Positions 17,678 to 26,948 are shown, counted from the first letter of the stretch. The stretch: DNA of 64,000 nucleotides from Actinomycetota bacterium (GCA_009726065.1 WLNA01000001.1:1-64000), one strand, 5' to 3'. Notes: generated by a model not told the origin, from the letters alone. Numbers and translations are program-made.

Positions 17678-18807
17678 ACGTGCTTTCGCGAACCTCGAGA
17701 GACCTCAATTCCGGATCAGTTGATAGGGCGTTGCTTTTTGGCATTGTCACTTTGGCCCTGTTCGGTGACTTAATGATTTATTCAGCAACGAAGGTTGCTC
17801 TGGCGAATGCCGGCTACGACCCCGCGTATTACCTCAAGCGCCAGACTATGTGGATTTGTATCGGCCTAGTTGTGATGTGGATTGTTTCTCGTGTGGATCA
17901 TCGCCGTTTCGAGTTGCTGGCAACACCGGCGTACATTGCCAGTATCGGCGGGCTCGTAGGAGTGATATTTTTCGGCTCATCGGCGCTCGGCGCTCAACGT
18001 TGGTTCAATATCGGTTTTTTCCAAGTGCAACCTAGTGAATTTATGGTACTTTCACTGATTTTGACGGCTTCGGCATACAGCGCCAGGCGCCCCCAAGGGC
18101 TAGTTCAACGTGACGTGATTCGCATTTTATTTATGGCAGCTTTACCAATGGGAATAATCGCTATCCAGCCCGATCTAGGAACTGCGATCATCATTTCGGT
18201 GACGATCGGGATAGTAATCGTTATCGCTGGTGTTCCCCCAAGGTACATGGCGCTTCTAGCGGTACTGGGCGTTGTTGGTGCAATCTCGGCTGTCGCGGTT
18301 GGATTCCTGCAGAAGTATCAACTCGCACGACTGACGGCATTTGTCAACCAAAATTCGAGTGACCCCTTATTGGCGGATGCTATTTATCACGTCGATAATG
18401 CCAAGAATGCGATTGGTGCCGGTGGCATTAAGGGTATGGGACTGTTTAATGGTTTGCAGACCAATCTCGGTTATGTTCCCGAGCAACGCACAGACTTTAT
18501 CTTCACGGCTATTGGCGAACAGCTTGGACTTATTGGTTCTCTCATCTTCCTGGCACTCCTCGCGTCGGTGGCCTGCCGAATTTTCGTCATATCTAAAGAG
18601 GCGAAGGAGCAGTTTGGTCGACTGCTCTGTGTGGGCATCTTCGTGTTTTTCTCTTTCAGTTGTTTCCAGAACATCGGTATGACTATGGGAATTATGCCTG
18701 TTACCGGTATTCCGCTACCAATGGTGAGTTATGGGGGAACTGCGGCTTTGGTGTTTTCTGGGGCCATGGGAATGGTACTCTCCGTTTCCCGCCGCAGAGG
18801 GAATTAG
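17674..18807 (+). CDS. rodA: SEDS peptidoglycan glycosyltransferase, RodA-like
   Basis: 377 residues from ATG 17674 (ATGA overlap with aroE); the in-frame TTG at 17596 lies inside aroE and is rejected. About ten transmembrane helices. SEDS motifs are GAQRWFNIGFFQVQPSEFM, QPDLGTAIIIS (with the essential Asp), QRTDFIFTAIGEQLGLIGS and NIGMTMGIMPVTGIPLPMVSYGG, which is closer to RodA than FtsW wording. It polymerises lipid II and normally pairs with a class B PBP; no PBP gene is adjacent. A second, longer SEDS gene faces it 0.5 kb away. Confidence 0.88.
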   Translation: MNVLSRTSRDLNSGSVDRALLFGIVTLALFGDLMIYSATKVALANAGYDPAYYLKRQTMWICIGLVVMWIVSRVDHRRFELLATPAYIASIGGLVGVIFFGSSALGAQRWFNIGFFQVQPSEFMVLSLILTASAYSARRPQGLVQRDVIRILFMAALPMGIIAIQPDLGTAIIISVTIGIVIVIAGVPPRYMALLAVLGVVGAISAVAVGFLQKYQLARLTAFVNQNSSDPLLADAIYHVDNAKNAIGAGGIKGMGLFNGLQTNLGYVPEQRTDFIFTAIGEQLGLIGSLIFLALLASVACRIFVISKEAKEQFGRLLCVGIFVFFSFSCFQNIGMTMGIMPVTGIPLPMVSYGGTAALVFSGAMGMVLSVSRRRGN

Positions 18808-18810
18808 GCT
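18805..18810 (+). promoter_or_regulatory. -10 element for leaderless BFN-protein transcript
   Basis: TAGGCT begins at the T of the rodA stop codon and is followed by seven bases before ATG 18818. It is part of the window-wide start signal. Confidence 0.45.
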
Positions 18811-18817
18811 GTGCGTC

Positions 18818-19294
18818 ATGACCGATGAGATCGCTGACACCGAGACGAGCGACATAGCGTCGACAGAACCGCCTGAAGCGCTGGAGTCGTATCGGGTGAT
18901 GAATGTTGTGTCTGTGACCTACAACCTCCCAGAGCCTTATCCTGGGATCAACCTTCAAGAGGCTGAGGAACCCTACCGCGGTCTGGCGGTCACAGTTGCG
19001 CTGAGTGATGCTCAGTCAATCGCCATGGCTCTCGAAGGTCAAGTTAACCCTCGTCCAAGCACACACGAGCTGTTCGCCAGCGCGCTCAAGGGGCTCACCG
19101 TTGACATAATCGCAGTCCGAATTACTAAGCACGAGCTCGGGGTCTTCTATGCCGAGCTGGATCTCATGTCTTCCCGGGGTCAAGTATTGATTCCCTGTCG
19201 CTTGACAGACGGAATTGCGCTGGCACTGCGGCAGGTAGTTCCTGCACCGCTGCTCTGTGCGGAGTCAATTCTCCAGGAGCATTATCAATTTTGA
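18818..19294 (+). CDS. BFN domain (DUF151, bifunctional nuclease) family protein
   Basis: 158 residues from ATG 18818. An upstream in-frame extension overlaps rodA and looks non-coding. The N-terminal 20 residues are acidic and variable. The BFN core follows, with ALSDAQSIAMALEG, RPSTHELF, DIIAVRIT, FYAELDL and PCRLTDGIALALR. Thermotoga and plant relatives have been described as nucleases, but the biochemical role in Actinomycetota is not settled. Convergent with the second SEDS gene, overlapping by 10 nt at the stop codons. Confidence 0.85.
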   Translation: MTDEIADTETSDIASTEPPEALESYRVMNVVSVTYNLPEPYPGINLQEAEEPYRGLAVTVALSDAQSIAMALEGQVNPRPSTHELFASALKGLTVDIIAVRITKHELGVFYAELDLMSSRGQVLIPCRLTDGIALALRQVVPAPLLCAESILQEHYQF

Positions 19295-20643
19295 GATTGC
19301 ATCTGACGGATAAAGCCGCCGGACGCTTGCCGTAGATTCTCGTCTGATATGCGCAGTAGAAGCCCCAGAATGATGTAGTTCGCGAGCAGCGAACTTCCCC
19401 CGTAGGCCACAAAGGGGAGGGTGATTCCGGTGAGCGGGAGTACGCGGAGTACGCCGGCGCAGATAAAAAATGCCTGGAAGCCAATAATGATCGACAAACC
19501 CACCGCCACAAGGCGAGAGAAGTCATTTTGACTTCTCTGCGCAATAAAGAATCCCTGGGCGATTATCAGCAAAATTGCGCTCAGCACAATTATGAGTCCA
19601 ATTAGTCCTAGTTCCTCGCCGATAGCGGTGAAAATCATATCGGAGGTAACTTCGGAGACCCATCGACCCGATTGACCGAGTCCCACGCCAGTGCCCGTTA
19701 GGCCACCAGCGGAGAGCGAGAACCAGCCCTGAAGGATTTGTTGACCGCCGTGGTCGTAGGCGTGTCCATTCCACGGGTCGAGCCAAATGGCGACGCGCTG
19801 ATGCACTTGGTAGAAAAGCTGGGACGCCACGAAGCCACCTGCTACCAAAAGCGCGAGACCAGTTACGACATATCCAATGCGACCCGTTGTGATCCAGAGG
19901 AGCGATAAGAAGAGTGCGAATAGGAGCGAGGCGAAACCAATATCGTTCTCAACTCCAAGAACTAGGAGGGCAACGCCCCAGGTCAGAACAATCGGAAAGA
20001 GAATCCTGGGATCGATAAATGCTCTTCCGCCAATAACACGCGTTGTGTTCGAGAGCAGTTCTTTGTTCGACGCGAAATAGGAGGCAAAGAAGAGTGCAAG
20101 TAAAATCTTTGAAATCTCGATTGGTTGAAATGTGTAGGAGCCAATACCAATCCAGAGCCGTGCACCATTGACGGAGAGCCCCACTCCAGGTACCAACGGG
20201 AGGATCATCAGCAGAATGGCACTCAGTAGTGTTATGTAGCGGAATCTGTCGAGATCGCGGCTTCGTTTGACGAAGTACAAAGTTCCGATTAGCGCACCCA
20301 TGGCAAGAAAAGACCAAACAGCTTGATTTTGGGCTCGAGCTGGATTCCAACGAGCAATCTCGACGTAACCGATGCCATTCAACAGGGATGCGAGAGGCAA
20401 CAATAGTTGATTCGAATTAGGAGCGAGAACCCGCAGGGCAAAGTGCCCGCCTAGAGAGATTGCCATAATGGCGACGAGGATGGCGATCAAACTTTCCGGT
20501 ATACGCCCTTTAGCGCCCAGTGAGGCCAGCGCGTAGAGGGCAGCAATGAGGGCGTCGACCATCAGTATCAGCCCGAGCTCGCCTCGTCGTTTCGGCTTTT
20601 CGGCTGGAGCCAGAAGTTCATTCGAAGTTCGAAGGGACGTCAC
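19285..20643 (-). CDS. SEDS-family peptidoglycan polymerase, long actinobacterial type (Rv0017c-like)
   Basis: 452 residues and about twelve transmembrane helices, longer than the first SEDS protein. The early helices contain LLPLASLLNGIGYVEIARWN, as in the M. tuberculosis RodA (Rv0017c) type by memory. SEDS motifs are NGARLWIGIGSYTFQPIEISK, GVENDIGFASLL (the Asp-containing loop), TSDMIFTAIGEELGLIG and RVLPLTGITLPFVAYGGSSLLANY. GTG start with a -10 seven bases upstream, so probably leaderless. Neither a PBP nor a protein phosphatase or kinase gene is adjacent, unlike the Rv0014c-0018c cluster. Which of the two SEDS proteins serves elongation cannot be told from sequence. Confidence 0.88.
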   Translation of the reverse strand: MTSLRTSNELLAPAEKPKRRGELGLILMVDALIAALYALASLGAKGRIPESLIAILVAIMAISLGGHFALRVLAPNSNQLLLPLASLLNGIGYVEIARWNPARAQNQAVWSFLAMGALIGTLYFVKRSRDLDRFRYITLLSAILLMILPLVPGVGLSVNGARLWIGIGSYTFQPIEISKILLALFFASYFASNKELLSNTTRVIGGRAFIDPRILFPIVLTWGVALLVLGVENDIGFASLLFALFLSLLWITTGRIGYVVTGLALLVAGGFVASQLFYQVHQRVAIWLDPWNGHAYDHGGQQILQGWFSLSAGGLTGTGVGLGQSGRWVSEVTSDMIFTAIGEELGLIGLIIVLSAILLIIAQGFFIAQRSQNDFSRLVAVGLSIIIGFQAFFICAGVLRVLPLTGITLPFVAYGGSSLLANYIILGLLLRISDENLRQASGGFIRQMQSQN

Positions 20644-20650
20644 ATGGCCC

Positions 20651-20656
20651 AGCGTA
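20651..20656 (-). promoter_or_regulatory. -10 element for leaderless long SEDS gene
   Basis: On the minus strand TACGCT, preceded by ACGG, lies seven bases before the GTG at 20643. It is divergent from ppk, whose ATG is 45 nt away. Confidence 0.45.
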
Positions 20657-20701
20657 CCGTTCTTCTAGAATCCAATGCAGCACTAGGTAAGGCAAGGCAA
20701 G

Positions 20702-22756
20702 ATGTCCAGCATTGAGAGTTTTGGCGCCGAGCGATTCTCCAGCCGTGAACTGTCACGGCTGGAGTTCGCGGCCCGCCTGCTTGACTTGGCCGACGACTCG
20801 TCCCTGCCGCTACTTGAACGCAGTAAGTTTGTTGCGATTTACGCTGAAATGCTTGATGAGTTTTTCCAGGTTCGCGTGGTGTCGCTTGAGGACAAGATTG
20901 CTGCCGGAATCGTTACCCCCTCGCTTGACGGCTTAAGGCCGCTCGACCAATTTCGGGCGGTTCGAGAGCGGGTCCTCACGCTTACTGACAGGCTTGAAAC
21001 TATTGTCACGGGAAGTATTTTCCCGGAGCTAGCGGCAGCGGGAATTGAAGTCGTTGCCTACTCTTCGCTGGACGAGGCAATGCAAGCGTCACTTCGGGAG
21101 TATTTTCTGAAAAATGTACATCCGGTTTTGACACCCCTGGCCGTAGATCCGGTCCATCCATTCCCTCAGATTTCCAATCTTTCTCTCAATATCGCCGTGG
21201 CGGTTACCGATCCAGTTACCCACGAAGAGCGCGCCGCCAGAATAAAGGTGCCCGGTTCGCTTCCTCGTTTTATCCCACTCGTTGGTGGCCGGCAGTGGTG
21301 CATGATCGAAGAAATCATTATCGGAAACCTCGATGTCCTATTCCCTGGGATGGAGATTGGTCACGCTGACTTATTCCGGGTTACTAGAAACGCCGACCTC
21401 GCTCTCGAGGATGACGAAGCTGATGACCTCCTGGTTGCGGTGGAGTTGGAATTACGGAGAAGGCGCTTCGGCAAGGCCCTACGCGTCGAAATACATAGAG
21501 CAATGAGTCCAGAATTTTTGGCGCTACTCGTAGAGCAGTTAGAATTGGAGGCAGATCGCGTCTACGTTACGGACACCCCGCTGGGATTAGGGGATCTGTG
21601 GCAGCTTTGTTCACTTCCGCGCCCTGATTTGCAACTACCGCGATGGTCTCCAGTGACCCCCCGTCGTGTGGTTAGCGAAGGTGAAGTTCGCAATATCTTC
21701 GAAGTAATCCGCGAAGGCAACCTACTTCTACACCACCCGTATGAATCATTTGCTGACTCGATTGAAGAGTTCATCGAGCAGGCCGCTAGCGACCCCGATG
21801 TTGTGGGAATTAAGCAGACTCTGTATAGGACGAGCGGTGACTCACCGATTGTGGCCTCACTCATTAAGGCGGCTGGTTCGGGTAAGCAAGTCGTTGCGCT
21901 AGTCGAACTCAAGGCAAGATTCGACGAGGCGGCCAATATCCAGTGGGCTAAGAGCCTGGAAGACGCCGGTGTGCATGTCGTTTATGGTGTCATGGGCCTT
22001 AAAACACATTCGAAGACTGCGTTGGTGTTGCGCCGTGAGGATCAGGAAATTCGCCGTTACGCTCATGTGGGTACGGGAAACTACAACTCAAAAACGGCAA
22101 GGATTTACGAGGATTTCAGTCTCTTGACAGACGACGAAGCTATTACGCATGACATCGGCGAGTTGTTTAACTTCCTTACTGGCTTCTCGCACCACGTACC
22201 GTATCGAAAATTGGTCGTTTCCCCCGTGGCCGCAAAGTCCACCATCATCGGTCTTATCGATAGCCAGGCGTCGCTTGGTACCAGAGGTCTGATCACGATC
22301 AAGGTAAATGGGCTCACAGATCCAGCGGTAATAGATGCGCTCTATCGAGCGAGTGCTGCAGGTACACGGGTGTCTCTCATAGTCCGTACGCTGTGTTCGC
22401 TACGACCCGGGGTAGCAGGATTATCGGAAAATATCGTGATCAAGAGTGTCGTAGGTGAGTTTCTTGAGCACTCCCGTGTATTCGTTTTCGGCCATCCGCG
22501 TTCTGCGGACTCAGTTCTCCTAATTGGCTCGGCTGATCTGATGGAACGAAATCTCGAGCGTCGCATTGAGGTTCTCGTGCCAATCGAGGATGCACTACTG
22601 CGGGAACCGATCATTGACGCTATTGAGCGAACGCTTGCCGATGACACGAACTCTTGGCTACTTGGATCGGACCGCCGTTGGCGACGCATTGTGTCTGTGG
22701 ACCAACGTTCAGTACACTCGGAGCTTCGCGCTCGTGCTTTGGAGATGAACCGCTAA
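20702..22756 (+). CDS. ppk1: Polyphosphate kinase 1
   Basis: 684 residues. It transfers the gamma phosphate of ATP to polyphosphate. It has an N-terminal helical domain with FVAIYAEMLDEFFQVRV, the head domain, and two phospholipase D-like catalytic domains. The autophosphorylated His is H455 in RRYAHVGTGNYN, and the second catalytic His is H590 in FLEHSRVFVF. Ahead of the ATG are a weak SD (AAGGCAAG) and a -10-like TAGGTA at 20684-20689, twelve bases upstream. Its stop overlaps that of the convergent flippase gene by 4 nt. Confidence 0.95.
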   Translation: MSSIESFGAERFSSRELSRLEFAARLLDLADDSSLPLLERSKFVAIYAEMLDEFFQVRVVSLEDKIAAGIVTPSLDGLRPLDQFRAVRERVLTLTDRLETIVTGSIFPELAAAGIEVVAYSSLDEAMQASLREYFLKNVHPVLTPLAVDPVHPFPQISNLSLNIAVAVTDPVTHEERAARIKVPGSLPRFIPLVGGRQWCMIEEIIIGNLDVLFPGMEIGHADLFRVTRNADLALEDDEADDLLVAVELELRRRRFGKALRVEIHRAMSPEFLALLVEQLELEADRVYVTDTPLGLGDLWQLCSLPRPDLQLPRWSPVTPRRVVSEGEVRNIFEVIREGNLLLHHPYESFADSIEEFIEQAASDPDVVGIKQTLYRTSGDSPIVASLIKAAGSGKQVVALVELKARFDEAANIQWAKSLEDAGVHVVYGVMGLKTHSKTALVLRREDQEIRRYAHVGTGNYNSKTARIYEDFSLLTDDEAITHDIGELFNFLTGFSHHVPYRKLVVSPVAAKSTIIGLIDSQASLGTRGLITIKVNGLTDPAVIDALYRASAAGTRVSLIVRTLCSLRPGVAGLSENIVIKSVVGEFLEHSRVFVFGHPRSADSVLLIGSADLMERNLERRIEVLVPIEDALLREPIIDAIERTLADDTNSWLLGSDRRWRRIVSVDQRSVHSELRARALEMNR

Positions 22757-23781
22757 GCGACAGTCGATTTACCTCGACGCCACTGAAGCGAGAGATACGC
22801 AGCGCCACCGAGTGGTATCGGCAACCAAAAATTAACGAAGCGATATGCGAGCACGGCGAGCGTGGCGGCCTGCTGGGGCACCCCAAAACCGACGATGGTT
22901 GGAATGAGGATGAATTCAATAAGCCCTAGACCGGCTGGGGTGATCGGGACTACGGCGAGAACGTTAGCCAGACCAAACGCAACCAAGAGATCAATAGGGG
23001 ACAAGGCGTATCCGAATGCATAAACAAATATCCACAAACTGGTTGCATCAAGCAACCAGTTTGCCGCGGCCCAGCCCAATGACGTCCAAAGTATGGCTCG
23101 GTTGGATGTCAACATGGTGATTCGTTCGGCCACGTGCGTAAGGAGTCGGGTTATGGCCTCGGGATTGACCCGGGGGATTCGACCCACGGTGGCACGTAAC
23201 CAGGCGTCCGCATGCCGTTGACCTCGGGTTAGCAGGGCAATGGTGCCAAAGAACGCCAGCATGAGGAAAACGCCCGCTAGTGCCGCAAAGCCGTAGGCGG
23301 GATTAAAGCCCCGCAAAGGTATCGAAATCACAAGGGCAATCCAAAAGATCAAGTTGAGAACAACTGCTGAGCCGCTCCCTTGGGCTGCAAGCCCAAACGC
23401 ATTGGTTGAAGCAGGAACCCCTGCTTCGCTGAAGAGGCGATACGACAGCGCACTGGCTGGAGCGGTGCCGCCTGGAATCACATGGCTCAAAGCCAGGGTC
23501 GATAGATTAATTCGATTTGTTTCGAAGCGCTTCGGTGCGTGCGGCGTGAAAACGGTGCGAGTCAACTCTGAGTAGGCGGCGATTGCGGCGGCCTCCACCA
23601 AGACGGCCACCACCAGAAGAATGGGATTGACATCGCTGAGAAGATGTAGAGATTTTTTCGCCGTGCCGAATTGGGGAATGACTAAGTATTCGAAAATAAA
23701 AATCAAGATTCCGACACTGAGGATTCTCCGTACGTGACGCGGTATCCGGAATCGTCGTTTTGGTTGCGTTGCCTCGGACAT
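22753..23781 (-). CDS. YbhN-like integral membrane protein (LPG synthase TM / AglD flippase-like superfamily)
   Basis: 342 residues from ATG 23781; an in-frame upstream ATG at 23817 would add 12 residues that do not look conserved. About eight transmembrane helices. Family motifs are ALSHVIPGGTAPASALSYRLF near residue 95 and ANVLAVVPITPAGLGLIEF near residue 280. Members include the membrane half of lysyl-phosphatidylglycerol synthase and putative polyprenol-linked sugar flippases. There is no aminoacyl-transferase domain, so lipid lysylation is unlikely. The divergent neighbour makes polyprenol-phosphate-mannose, so a role in handling lipid-linked sugars is plausible but inferred. Confidence 0.8.
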   Translation of the reverse strand: MSEATQPKRRFRIPRHVRRILSVGILIFIFEYLVIPQFGTAKKSLHLLSDVNPILLVVAVLVEAAAIAAYSELTRTVFTPHAPKRFETNRINLSTLALSHVIPGGTAPASALSYRLFSEAGVPASTNAFGLAAQGSGSAVVLNLIFWIALVISIPLRGFNPAYGFAALAGVFLMLAFFGTIALLTRGQRHADAWLRATVGRIPRVNPEAITRLLTHVAERITMLTSNRAILWTSLGWAAANWLLDATSLWIFVYAFGYALSPIDLLVAFGLANVLAVVPITPAGLGLIEFILIPTIVGFGVPQQAATLAVLAYRFVNFWLPIPLGGAAYLSLQWRRGKSTVA

Positions 23782-23846
23782 ACTTCCTATAGCGTTACAC
23801 AAATCACGGGTATCCATGAGGACTGAGTATGCCCATATTCTCCGAC

Positions 23847-23852
23847 TAGATT
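23847..23852 (+). promoter_or_regulatory. -10 element for leaderless polyprenol-phosphate mannosyltransferase gene
   Basis: TAGATT is followed by seven bases and ATG 23860. The in-frame TTG at 23851 overlaps this element, which argues against the longer start. Confidence 0.45.
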
Positions 23853-23859
23853 GGCTCCA

Positions 23860-24582
23860 ATGAGAGCGTTAGTGGTGTTGCCTACGTATAACGAAATTGA
23901 CAATATCGAGAAGATGCTTCGAACGATTCGTGCCATTGTTCCCGATGAGCACATTCTCGTGGTGGACGATGGCAGTCCGGATGGCACGGCTGAGTCCGCT
24001 GAACGGATTCGGTCTGAGTTGGGCCACATCGAGATCATGAAGCGTGATGGAAAGGGCGGTCTTGGAAGTGCCTACCGTGCAGGATTCGCCTGGGGTCTAG
24101 AGCGAGGTTACGACACCTTCGTAGAGATCGACTGTGATTTCTCTCACGACCCTCGAGAACTCCCGACAATGTTGATGTTGGCGGATAGCTACGAAGTGGT
24201 GATTGGTTCTCGGTATGTGCCGGGTGGATCTATCCCCTCTTGGTCAACGAGCCGACTTCTTCTCTCGAAAGGCGGCAACCGATATGCCTCAATCATGCTG
24301 GGGCTGGGGGTGGCCGATTCCACAGCGGGTTATCGCGTTTACCAAGCGAGTGCCCTCGAGAAGATTGACTACAGCCACGTAAAGGCCGATGGTTATGGAT
24401 TTCAGATTGAGATGACGTATCGAGCTCGCCGTGGTGGAGCATCGATTGTTGAGCATCCAATTTCGTTCACCGATCGGACTGAGGGTGAGTCGAAAATGTC
24501 GCGGGCCATCGTTACTGAGGCTCTCTGGATGGTAACGAAGTGGGGATTGGCACGTATCGTCGGGGGACCGCGACTTAATTAA
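23860..24582 (+). CDS. Polyprenol monophosphomannose synthase (GT2, Dpm1/Ppm1-like)
   Basis: 240 residues from ATG 23860. It transfers mannose from GDP-mannose to polyprenyl phosphate. It shows the GT2 nucleotide-binding fold with LVVLPTYNEIDNI, VVDDGSPDGTA, GKGGLGSAYRAG and the DxD-containing EIDCDFSHDP. Acceptor-side motifs are VIGSRYVPGGS and DSTAGYRVY. There is no membrane domain or acyltransferase fusion, unlike the two-domain M. tuberculosis Ppm1. The product would serve the GT-C enzymes (47.9 and 58.5 kb). Convergent with menF: both stops lie in the palindrome TTAATTAA at 24575-24582. Confidence 0.9.
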   Translation: MRALVVLPTYNEIDNIEKMLRTIRAIVPDEHILVVDDGSPDGTAESAERIRSELGHIEIMKRDGKGGLGSAYRAGFAWGLERGYDTFVEIDCDFSHDPRELPTMLMLADSYEVVIGSRYVPGGSIPSWSTSRLLLSKGGNRYASIMLGLGVADSTAGYRVYQASALEKIDYSHVKADGYGFQIEMTYRARRGGASIVEHPISFTDRTEGESKMSRAIVTEALWMVTKWGLARIVGGPRLN

Positions 24583-25783
24583 GGGTGCCGAGTCCTAAGG
24601 CGTGCAGGACGGAATCCATTTTGTATTTGGTTTCTTCACGTTCGGCGATTGGATCCGAATCAGCGACAATGCCCGCACCGGCCCAAACTTCGAATTGTGA
24701 TCCCGACGTGAGAATGCCGCGGATGGCCACCCACCAGGCACCCTCCCCGGCGGAATTAAACCAACCGACAGCTCCGGCGTACGAGCCACGCTGATAGGGC
24801 TCAAGCTCCCTGATCAACTCTTCGGCCGCCTCGCGTGGGAGTCCTCCAACGGCCGGAGTTGGATGGAGCGAGGCAACTAAATCAAGAACGGTGACCCCTG
24901 CGTTGGCGGTGCCAGAGATTTCGGTACCGAGGTGCGCAACGGACCGAAGCGGCACTATGGAGGGTTCATCTGTGGCATTTACGGAATCGCAGAGTTCGTG
25001 AAGATGTGAAACAATTTCCTCAACGACGATCCGATGTTCTACAAGGTTCTTGGGTGAGCCTCGAAGCCACTTGGTGTAAGCCGAAGTATCGGTCATGCCT
25101 TTGGTGCTCACCGTTCCCGCTAGGGGATGACAACGAACGACTCCGTGGAATTTCGAAACTAGTAATTCAGGGCTGGCTCCAGTGAAACGTCGCCCATCAC
25201 TTGTAGGCATGGCATAAATGGTGCAGGTTGGTTCAAGATGGTGCAACCGAGTTGCGATGGCGGCCGTATTGATCTCTGCGGAAAGTTCACCACGACAGCT
25301 CCTTGCCAAGACCACCTTCTGTAAGGAACCTTCGCGAAGTCTCTCGACGGCCTCGGCAACGGCGGCGGCAAAGCCGTCTGGTGGAGGCGAGTACAGAAAG
25401 CTGATTTGCTTAGGAAACGGTCCCGAACGAAGTGGCTGGCTCCTGTCATCCCAGGTTTCCCCTTCGGGCGTCACTAACCAGTTACCACCAGTGCCATCCG
25501 AGATGACTTGAAACCTGGGTACCACGACTTGAAATTTGCTGAATCGGTCGAATGGCACGCTAGCGAAAGCGCTCAAGAGATCGCGGCCATCGCCACTAAG
25601 GCCATGAAAGATGTCGATAGCGCCGGGTAGGTCTTCTAGCGATTCGCAGCTACGCACGGCGACGGGATCCCCAAAACCGCATCGAAGCATTTCGCCGTCT
25701 CGGACAAGCCAACCGCTCAGGGTCGCCAATTCAACCGCTCGAGCCGTGAGTATGTCTGAAACCCGGGAGACGTGGAAGTTCAT
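24575..25783 (-). CDS. menF: Isochorismate synthase MenF
   Basis: 402 residues. It converts chorismate to isochorismate, the first committed step to menaquinone. The chorismate-binding domain occupies the C-terminal two thirds: LQKVVLARS, FTGASPELLVS, CHPLAGTVSTKG, LVEHRIVVEEI, GTEISGTA, LHPTPAVGGLP and YAGAVGWF. The Lys in LQKVVLA and the Glu in SPELL fit isochorismate synthases rather than anthranilate synthase. Its ATG overlaps the menG stop (ATGA), so MaoC gene-menG-menF form one operon. Siderophore EntC function is possible, but the menG neighbour favours menaquinone. Confidence 0.9.
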   Translation of the reverse strand: MNFHVSRVSDILTARAVELATLSGWLVRDGEMLRCGFGDPVAVRSCESLEDLPGAIDIFHGLSGDGRDLLSAFASVPFDRFSKFQVVVPRFQVISDGTGGNWLVTPEGETWDDRSQPLRSGPFPKQISFLYSPPPDGFAAAVAEAVERLREGSLQKVVLARSCRGELSAEINTAAIATRLHHLEPTCTIYAMPTSDGRRFTGASPELLVSKFHGVVRCHPLAGTVSTKGMTDTSAYTKWLRGSPKNLVEHRIVVEEIVSHLHELCDSVNATDEPSIVPLRSVAHLGTEISGTANAGVTVLDLVASLHPTPAVGGLPREAAEELIRELEPYQRGSYAGAVGWFNSAGEGAWWVAIRGILTSGSQFEVWAGAGIVADSDPIAEREETKYKMDSVLHALGLGTLN

Positions 25784-26472
25784 TGTGCTTTCGTGGCGGT
25801 GAACTGTTGTGAAAGCCCACCAAGGATCAGGCGATGATTGACCGTCGACATACCTCCATCACGCATCATTGCGATGATCTCTTCGGTACCCGGCAAGTAG
25901 GCGGTTGATTTTGGCAGGTATCCGTAGGCGGCCCTATCAGCCAGCAACCCGCCAATGAGTGGCACTACCCCTCGGAACCAGATGGTAAATCCAAGTTTCC
26001 AGAGACCTCTCTTAGGTTCGGCTACCTCGAGAAAGACGATGCGGCCACCGGGTCGTACTACCCGGCCCATTTCACGAATTGATTCAGCAAGATCCGTAAA
26101 GTTTCGAAGGGCGTAACCGCATGTGAGCCCGTCAAAGGCGCCATCCTTGAACGGAAGGTGCGCGGCATCCGCTTGTGTCCGCGGTGCAAACTCACCACCA
26201 GCGTCCATCATTCCAAAACTAAGATCTGTTGCGTAGGGGACTAGACCAGCCTTTTGAGCCTCACGACAAAAATCACCGGTTCCAGCAGCGACATCTAGAA
26301 TTTTACTTCCCGACGGGAGGGCAGCATCGCGTATTGCCCGTTTACGCCAGCGCCGGTCCATTCCGAAGGTGATGATGTGGTTTACAAGCTCGTATCGAGG
26401 CGCAATGGCATCGAACATACGCCGGACTGTTTTGGTCTTCGCCTCTCCCTCGGGAAGCTCGAAGCGGGCCAC
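25780..26472 (-). CDS. menG: Demethylmenaquinone methyltransferase (MenG/UbiE)
   Basis: 230 residues from GTG 26472. A longer in-frame start at 26511 lies inside the upstream gene and is not preferred. SAM-dependent C-methylation is the last step of menaquinone synthesis. UbiE/COQ5 motifs are VRRMFDAIAPRYELVNHIITFG, the SAM loop LDVAAGTGDF, ADAAHLPFKDGAFDG, YALRNFTD, and FLEVAEPKRG. It starts two bases beyond the MaoC gene stop, in the opposite sense of a gap (overlap zone), so translation is coupled. Confidence 0.92.
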   Translation of the reverse strand: MARFELPEGEAKTKTVRRMFDAIAPRYELVNHIITFGMDRRWRKRAIRDAALPSGSKILDVAAGTGDFCREAQKAGLVPYATDLSFGMMDAGGEFAPRTQADAAHLPFKDGAFDGLTCGYALRNFTDLAESIREMGRVVRPGGRIVFLEVAEPKRGLWKLGFTIWFRGVVPLIGGLLADRAAYGYLPKSTAYLPGTEEIIAMMRDGGMSTVNHRLILGGLSQQFTATKAQ

Positions 26473-26474
26473 CG

Positions 26475-26930
26475 TTACTTGTAGTAGCGGAAGACAACTT
26501 GCGCTACGCACGAAGGCTTTAGCGCATCTTTTACTTCGATAGTGACGTCGAGAGCAACTTGAATGCCGCCTCCAATTTCCTCAACCTCGGCGACTGAAGC
26601 GCCAAGGCGAATCTGGGAGCCCACGGGTACTGGTGCGGGGAAGCGAACTTTATTGGTTCCATAGTTGACCCCCATGGTGACACCGTCCACGCGCACAACT
26701 TGTCCCATGAGAACAGGAATCAGCGAAAGGGTTAGGTAACCGTGCGCGATAGGTCCACCAAAGGGACTCGACTTCGCCCGTTCTGGGTCGACGTGAATCC
26801 ACTGGTGGTCACCAGTCGCGTCGGCGAACAGGTTTACCTGCTCTTGTGTCACCGTGACGTAGTCGGAATAGCCCAAGTGGGTCCCAACTAATGCCTTATA
26901 AGCGTCCATACTCTCAACATGCGTAGCCAT
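26475..26930 (-). CDS. MaoC-like (R)-specific enoyl-CoA hydratase (HtdZ/Rv0130-like)
   Basis: 151 residues, a single hotdog domain. The hydratase 2 motif is FADATGDHQWIHVDPERA (catalytic Asp and His), followed by GPIAHGYLTLSLIP and KVRFPAPVPVGSQIR. From memory it is very close to M. tuberculosis Rv0130 (HtdZ). It hydrates trans-2-enoyl-CoA to (R)-3-hydroxyacyl-CoA. A near-perfect SD, AAGGAGG, lies five bases before the ATG and a -10 at 26949-26954, so this is a leadered gene heading the MaoC-menG-menF operon. A functional link to menaquinone is not evident. Confidence 0.9.
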   Translation of the reverse strand: MATHVESMDAYKALVGTHLGYSDYVTVTQEQVNLFADATGDHQWIHVDPERAKSSPFGGPIAHGYLTLSLIPVLMGQVVRVDGVTMGVNYGTNKVRFPAPVPVGSQIRLGASVAEVEEIGGGIQVALDVTIEVKDALKPSCVAQVVFRYYK

Positions 26931-26948
26931 AACAACCTCCTTCGTAGC

